From positions 1 to 57,407 of the forward strand of contig NZ_JDTK01000018.1 of assembly GCF_000770925.1 (NCBI RefSeq): a stretch of DNA of 57,407 nucleotides, in the 5' to 3' direction. Position 1 is the stretch's first letter; each line of letters begins with the position of its first letter. A program made the position numbers and the translations under genes. The notes beneath the pieces were generated by a model, which was given only the letters and a program-made list of their open reading frames with translations, had not been told where the DNA came from and searched no databases. Positions 54,166-57,407 of the stretch are shown one piece after another. Source of the stretch: Bifidobacterium ruminantium DSM 6489. Its GTDB lineage: Bacteria; Actinomycetota; Actinomycetes; Actinomycetales; Bifidobacteriaceae.

Positions 54166-54933
54166 GCGGGCACATCGGGGAACGGCGCCAAGGCTGCGGA
54201 TTCGTCCGCTGGCACGTCCGCCAAGCTGATGACGCGCAAGGAGTCCGCCAAGTACTACGAGGAGCTGGTCAAGCCGTTCAACGACGCCATGGATGAATTC
54301 AATCTGGAATACTACAGCCATGACGGCGTGGCCGCGTCCGACGCGGCCGCCAAGGTCGCCAAGGAGGCGAAGGCCGCCGCCGTGAAGATGGGCAAGGCCG
54401 TATGGCCGAAGGATGCGGAGAAGTACGCGAAGGCCACGGCCAGGGACTTCTCCGCCGACGCCGTCGACTTCGGCAAGTACGCGGAATGCGCGACCATCGA
54501 CGAGATGGACGCCATCTAGGCCACCGCGTCATCGGAGAGTCCAAGCGTCGGGCTCCGTAAGGTCCTGGGCATGGAGGCGGCGCCGGACTTCGACTACTTC
54601 ATCATCGTGGACAGCCATAGCGACGGCGTGGATGGCGACGGGTACGCGCAGGGCACGTTCACCATCAGGAACGGTCTGAAGTCCACCGTCTACCATCTGA
54701 GCGCCACGATCGCCATCCTCGACAAGGACGGCAACAGCGTGGGCGAGACCTACCCCCAGGCGCAGTCGCCGACGCCGGCGGGCGGCACCTGGGCCGCCTC
54801 CTACATCGTCTCCCCGGACCAGTTGGAGAAGGGCGTCAAGGTCAAGGTCACCGGGGTTAGCTGGGAGCCCAGCGATTCGGCGGGCAAGCTCTACGAGCTC
54901 GCCGTCGACGGCGCACCGCTCGACCTGCGATAG
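54165..54933 (+). pseudogene. 3' part of an exported FxLYD-like protein with internal amber codon
   Basis: One + frame runs from the helicase junction to 54933, interrupted only by TAG at 54517-54519. It begins GTSGNGAKAADSSAGTSAKL (a linker typical after a lipobox, which is lost), goes through MTRKESAKYYEELVKPFND, and after the stop gives DFDYFIIVDSHSDGVDGDGY and TFTIRNGLKSTVYHLSATIA. The latter resembles the FxLYD-type fold in the kinase ectodomain. Missing 5' end plus amber makes a pseudogene. The piece after the stop could restart at ATG 54571. A terminator follows. Confidence 0.7.
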
Positions 54934-54951
54934 ATGGCGTCCGAAGGCGCC

Positions 54952-54996
54952 AAACGCCCGCACCCATGCCGAAAGGCGGGATGCGGGCGTTTTTTC
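54952..54996 (+). terminator. Terminator after the exported-protein remnant
   Basis: AACGCCCGCA (54953-54962) pairs with TGCGGGCG (54982-54989), followed by TTTTTTT. Strong intrinsic terminator. Confidence 0.9.
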
Positions 54997-55062
54997 ACGT
55001 GGGCGATGGGGTGGACACGGGGAGCTGGAAAAGGATGATTCCGACGCTCGTATGGGTCAGAG

Positions 55063-55392
55063 CTATCGCAGTGTGAACGTGTGCATGAACTTCTGGCCGG
55101 ACTTGTCGAATCCGCCGGTGAACTCCAAAGTGACCGGGCTCTCCTCATCGACAAGCCGGAAGCCCTCCAGGATGCCAATGGAGGGGTCGGGTTGGACCTC
55201 CTGATTGGCATCGGCGAGCTCGATGTAACAGGGCACGTTCTCCGCCGACCTGCAAACCGTGACAGGCTGTTTTCGGAATTGCGGTGTCGCAGCCCGATCA
55301 GGGAAGGCTATGCGTCGCGGCGGTTCGCTCTGGCATGACCAATCATCCTCCCATGCCGTCCACTCTAGCGTTGTTTCGGTCTTTTCTCCCAT
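55063..55392 (-). CDS. Small hypothetical protein
   Basis: 109 residues from ATG 55392 (MGEKTETTLEWTAWEDDWSC) to HTFTLR. Beta-rich and acidic, with two cysteines (CRSAENVPCYIEL) and GFRLVDEESPVTLEFTGGFDKSG. No signal peptide or membrane helix. I do not recognise the family. The longer in-frame start at 55542 adds a stretch without coding character. It has no obvious ribosome site. Confidence 0.5.
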   Translation of the reverse strand: MGEKTETTLEWTAWEDDWSCQSEPPRRIAFPDRAATPQFRKQPVTVCRSAENVPCYIELADANQEVQPDPSIGILEGFRLVDEESPVTLEFTGGFDKSGQKFMHTFTLR

Positions 55393-55560
55393 GCGTTCGC
55401 CCGTGATGCCGTCATGCCTTGTCGTCCGCGGGGCCGGTGCCGGATACCATGCGGCCTCGGGTGTGGGGCGTCGCCTTTGGCGATGTGTTCTCGTGTGGTT
55501 TTTGCGGTATGTCCTTGCTGTTTCGCCGATTTGCGGAGACATACCTTATAGGGTATATTT

Positions 55561-55932
55561 GTGGGTGTGTGGAAAGTTGAATTGGAACCCATAGCCGATT
55601 GGCTGAACACGCTTGACCATAAATCGCGGGTGCAGATACTCGCCGCCGTGTCATTGCTGGAGGAGCAGGGGCCTGACCTCAAACGTCCGATAGTCGGCAA
55701 GATAAAAGGGTCGAGCCTCATCCCCTCGATGAAGGAGCTCAGGCCCGGATCTTCCGGCAGAAGCGAGGTGCGCATACTGTTCGTGTTCGATCCGAAGCGG
55801 AAGGCGATCATGTTGGTAGGCGGAGACAAGCAGCGGAAATGGGACAAATGGTATCGGAAGGCCATACCTGAAGCCGAACGGCGCTATCTCGTATGGCTGG
55901 AGGAGCGGTACGGAAAGGAGACGGACCGATGA
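55561..55932 (+). CDS. higB: HigB-like (Gp49/RelE-superfamily) toxin
   Basis: 123 residues. The Gp49/HigB pattern is present: LNTLDHKSRVQILAAVSLLEEQGPDLKRPIVGKIKGSSLIPSMKELRPG, then SEVRILFVFDPKRKAIMLVGGDKQRKWDKWYRKAI. It is a probable ribosome-dependent mRNA endonuclease. It starts at GTG 55561 (or GTG 55567) just after an AT-rich TATAGGGTATATTT. Its stop overlaps the antitoxin start by four bases (ATGA), so the toxin is first, as in other HigBA systems. Confidence 0.88.
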   Translation: MGVWKVELEPIADWLNTLDHKSRVQILAAVSLLEEQGPDLKRPIVGKIKGSSLIPSMKELRPGSSGRSEVRILFVFDPKRKAIMLVGGDKQRKWDKWYRKAIPEAERRYLVWLEERYGKETDR

Positions 55933-56237
55933 GCTACACACCGGAGCAGTTCATGGCCGACAGCGGCATCACCCGCGACGAGGTCGACGCCGAGAAACGG
56001 CGCATGTTGGAGGAGATCCGGCTCTACGAGCTCAAGGAGGCCCGCAAGGCCGAACACGTCACCCAGAAGCGATTGGCGCAGGCCCTGGGGGTCAGCCAGA
56101 AGAGGATAAGCGTCATCGAGTCGGGCGACGTGGACCACATCAAGGTGGACACGCTGAAACGCTATCTCGAAGGCATCGGCGGAACATTGCACGTCACCGC
56201 CTCCCTGCCCGGAGGCAAGGAGCTGCGGCTCGTCTGA
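55929..56237 (+). CDS. higA: HigA-like XRE-family antitoxin
   Basis: 102 residues. An N-terminal helix (EQFMADSGITRDEVDAEKRRM) is followed by an XRE helix-turn-helix: HVTQKRLAQALGVSQKRISVIESGDVDHIKVDTLKRYLEGIGGTL. The TLHVTASLPGG end is typical of HigA/XRE antitoxins encoded after Gp49-type toxins. It should neutralise the toxin and repress the operon. ATG 55929 overlaps the toxin's TGA. Confidence 0.9.
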   Translation: MSYTPEQFMADSGITRDEVDAEKRRMLEEIRLYELKEARKAEHVTQKRLAQALGVSQKRISVIESGDVDHIKVDTLKRYLEGIGGTLHVTASLPGGKELRLV

Positions 56238-56316
56238 GACCCGCATCCGGCGCCATCCCCGGTTGGTCGGCACGCGGCGGGAAGATCATGAAAGTCCCCA
56301 TGTCGTCCCGCGCCCA

Positions 56317-56357
56317 GGGCCCACGACCTTATCTATAAGGCCGTGGGCCTTTCCTTT
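56317..56357 (+). terminator. Terminator of the higBA-like operon
   Basis: A 14-bp stem (GGGCCCACGACCTT with AAGGCCGTGGGCCT, around ATCTAT) followed by TTCCTTT. It lies between the antitoxin and the insertion sequence. Confidence 0.85.
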
Positions 56358-56400
56358 ACCTAGCCCTCGATGGATTGGCAACGGTGTGTTGGACAGTTCC

Positions 56401-57234
56401 TTAGAGGACGAGTCCTTGTTCGGTGAATTCTTTTGGACTCCGGTATCCGAGGGTGGAGTGGAGTCGTTGGTTGTCGGACCACCACACGTAGTCGTTGAGG
56501 TCGCGCCTCAGTCGCTCGATCGTGGTGTAGTGGTTCCGGTACACGAGCTCCTTCTTCAACAGCCTGTTCGTCGACTCGACCACGGCGTTGTCGTAGGGGT
56601 TGCCCTTGCGCGACAGCGACCGCTTGATGCCGAACACGCGAAGCAGCTCGTCGATCCTCGTGTTGTCGAACTCGCCGCCCCGGTCGGTGTGGAACACCTG
56701 AATATCCGTCAGCGGGAAGCCGAGGGTGGCGAACGCGCCCAGCACCAGGCCCGCGTTCCGGGTCCGTCCGACGGAATGGCCGGCGATGCCCCTGTCCGCC
56801 AGGTCGACCAGCAGACACACGTACGCCCATCCGTCCCCGACTCTCACGTACGTCAGGTCGCTCGCCAGATGCGTGCGTGGGGCATAGCCGTCGAACTCGC
56901 GGTCCAGCAGGTTCGCGAGTCCGGCCTCGTCGGCCCGTGTCTTGTGCGGTTTGGGCCGCTTGCGCGCGTACGCGCTCGTCATGCCCTGTTCGCGCATGAT
57001 GCCGCCGATGCGTCTCCTGGAGGCGGTGACGCCCCTCCGCTCCAGGGCGGCCTTGATCTTCCTGGCGCCGTAGCGTTCGCGACTGTCGCGCCGGACCGCG
57101 CGCACGTCGCCGGCGATCGGATCCGCACGCTCCGTCCCGGGATGCCCGATCATCCAGTAGTAGGTGGAACGGGGAACGCCCAGTATCCTGCATCGCGCCG
57201 ATATCGGGCAGCGGGCGGCGTTGGCCCGTATCAC
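56401..57234 (-). CDS. IS3-family transposase, OrfB (DDE catalytic protein)
   Basis: 277 residues from GTG 57234, whose first bases overlap the stop of the upstream OrfA fragment (GTGA). ILGVPRSTYYW and RRIGGIMREQGMTSAYARKR precede an rve-type integrase core: ASDLTYVRVGDGWAYVCLLV, FHTDRGGEFDN and NAVVESTNRLLKKELVYRN supply the DDE triad. RLHSTLGYRSPKEF is the standard end. The element's left end probably lies near 56385 (GTTGGACAGTTCC). The start may instead depend on programmed frameshifting from OrfA. Confidence 0.9.
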   Translation of the reverse strand: MIRANAARCPISARCRILGVPRSTYYWMIGHPGTERADPIAGDVRAVRRDSRERYGARKIKAALERRGVTASRRRIGGIMREQGMTSAYARKRPKPHKTRADEAGLANLLDREFDGYAPRTHLASDLTYVRVGDGWAYVCLLVDLADRGIAGHSVGRTRNAGLVLGAFATLGFPLTDIQVFHTDRGGEFDNTRIDELLRVFGIKRSLSRKGNPYDNAVVESTNRLLKKELVYRNHYTTIERLRRDLNDYVWWSDNQRLHSTLGYRSPKEFTEQGLVL

Positions 57235-57386
57235 GCCTGCCTTCGTGCGAATACCGGCGCCGCTTGTTCTGAAACGTCCGCCTCCATCTCCAACTGCCTG
57301 TTGCGCCTCCTCGGCTCGATCAGCTCGTTCCGCTCGGGCGTGCGGTTGTCCGCGGCCCGGGTGGAGCCGTTGTCGCGTGTTTGTGT
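57231..57386 (-). pseudogene. IS3-family OrfA, C-terminal fragment
   Basis: The frame ending at TGA 57233-57231 reads RTPERNELIEPRRRNRQLEM and EADVSEQAAPVFARRQA, the leucine-zipper-like end of IS3 OrfA proteins. It is closed upstream by TGA at 57389-57387, so the N-terminal helix-turn-helix is not in this frame. Either an indel interrupts OrfA or it was lost; the window ends 20 bases further on. Confidence 0.6.
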
Positions 57387-57407
57387 TCAATGTGATGTGA
57401 GCCGAGT

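Noticed and set aside
50264..54500. A complete prophage
   Set aside because: There is an excisionase-like gene but no integrase, capsid, terminase or lysis genes; the block is better read as a defence/mobile-element hotspot.

Overview
The window is a piece of a Bifidobacterium chromosome (Actinobacteria). This is inferred from the high GC content and from the gene set: an actinobacterial alpha-glucosidase of the GFRVDVAHG type, polyphosphate glucokinase, a long LigA with extra segments, a protein with the character of the actinobacterial DUF4191 family beside glnA, ECF-type vitamin transporters, and many genes without a Shine-Dalgarno site. The adolescentis/catenulatum group is likely, but the species cannot be fixed from the sequence alone.

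Layout. 1-1.6 kb: a frameshifted small basic ORF, a DinJ/YafQ toxin-antitoxin pair, and a degenerate paralogue of D-aminoacyl-tRNA deacylase. 1.6-6.1 kb: an alpha-glucoside locus made of a solute-binding lipoprotein, a GH13 alpha-glucosidase broken by one lost base, and a divergent LacI regulator with three operator-like sites. 6.3-10.6 kb: a two-gene membrane unit ending in a HEIAHH metallopeptidase, a small hydrolase, the canonical dtd and a 2-hydroxyacid dehydrogenase, largely in an unusual A+C-rich strand-biased patch that ends abruptly near 10.35 kb. 10.65-14.1 kb: an HTH protein with a palindromic upstream site, a transmembrane Ser/Thr kinase and a secreted HNH nuclease. 14.2-29 kb: housekeeping and metabolism (PepC, SNF2 translocase, FMN-riboswitch/RibU, an ECF ATPase-ATPase-T fusion, amidohydrolase, YhbY, glycosyltransferase, PpgK, aminotransferase, orphan ECF-type ATPase). 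29.1-30.7 kb: an arylsulfotransferase-like pseudogene with several independent lesions. 30.8-36.4 kb: a 725-residue polytopic membrane protein and a 1129-residue cytoplasmic protein transcribed divergently from overlapping leaderless promoters. 36.5-50.1 kb: LigA, Mrp/ApbC, a TPP-riboswitch-controlled YkoEDC-like transporter, an M20 dipeptidase, two small membrane proteins, an orphan Lpd and GlnA.

From 50.2 kb to the right edge the sequence is accessory: an excisionase-like gene, a TnpB/IS605 3' remnant, a frameshifted small ORF, an intact GmrSD-type DUF262/DUF1524 restriction protein, a helicase missing its N-terminus, the cut-off 3' part of an exported protein with an internal amber codon, a HigBA-like toxin-antitoxin pair and an IS3-family insertion sequence. 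This looks like a repeatedly rearranged defence and mobile-element hotspot downstream of glnA.

Vitamin uptake is a theme: RibU plus the fused A-A-T module (riboflavin, under FMN control), YkoEDC (thiamin precursor, under TPP control) and an orphan ECF-type ATPase. I found no tRNA, rRNA or CRISPR array. The best candidates for undescribed biology are the divergent 725/1129-residue pair, the PY-rich membrane pair with the metallopeptidase, and the DTD-like protein that has lost its catalytic motifs.
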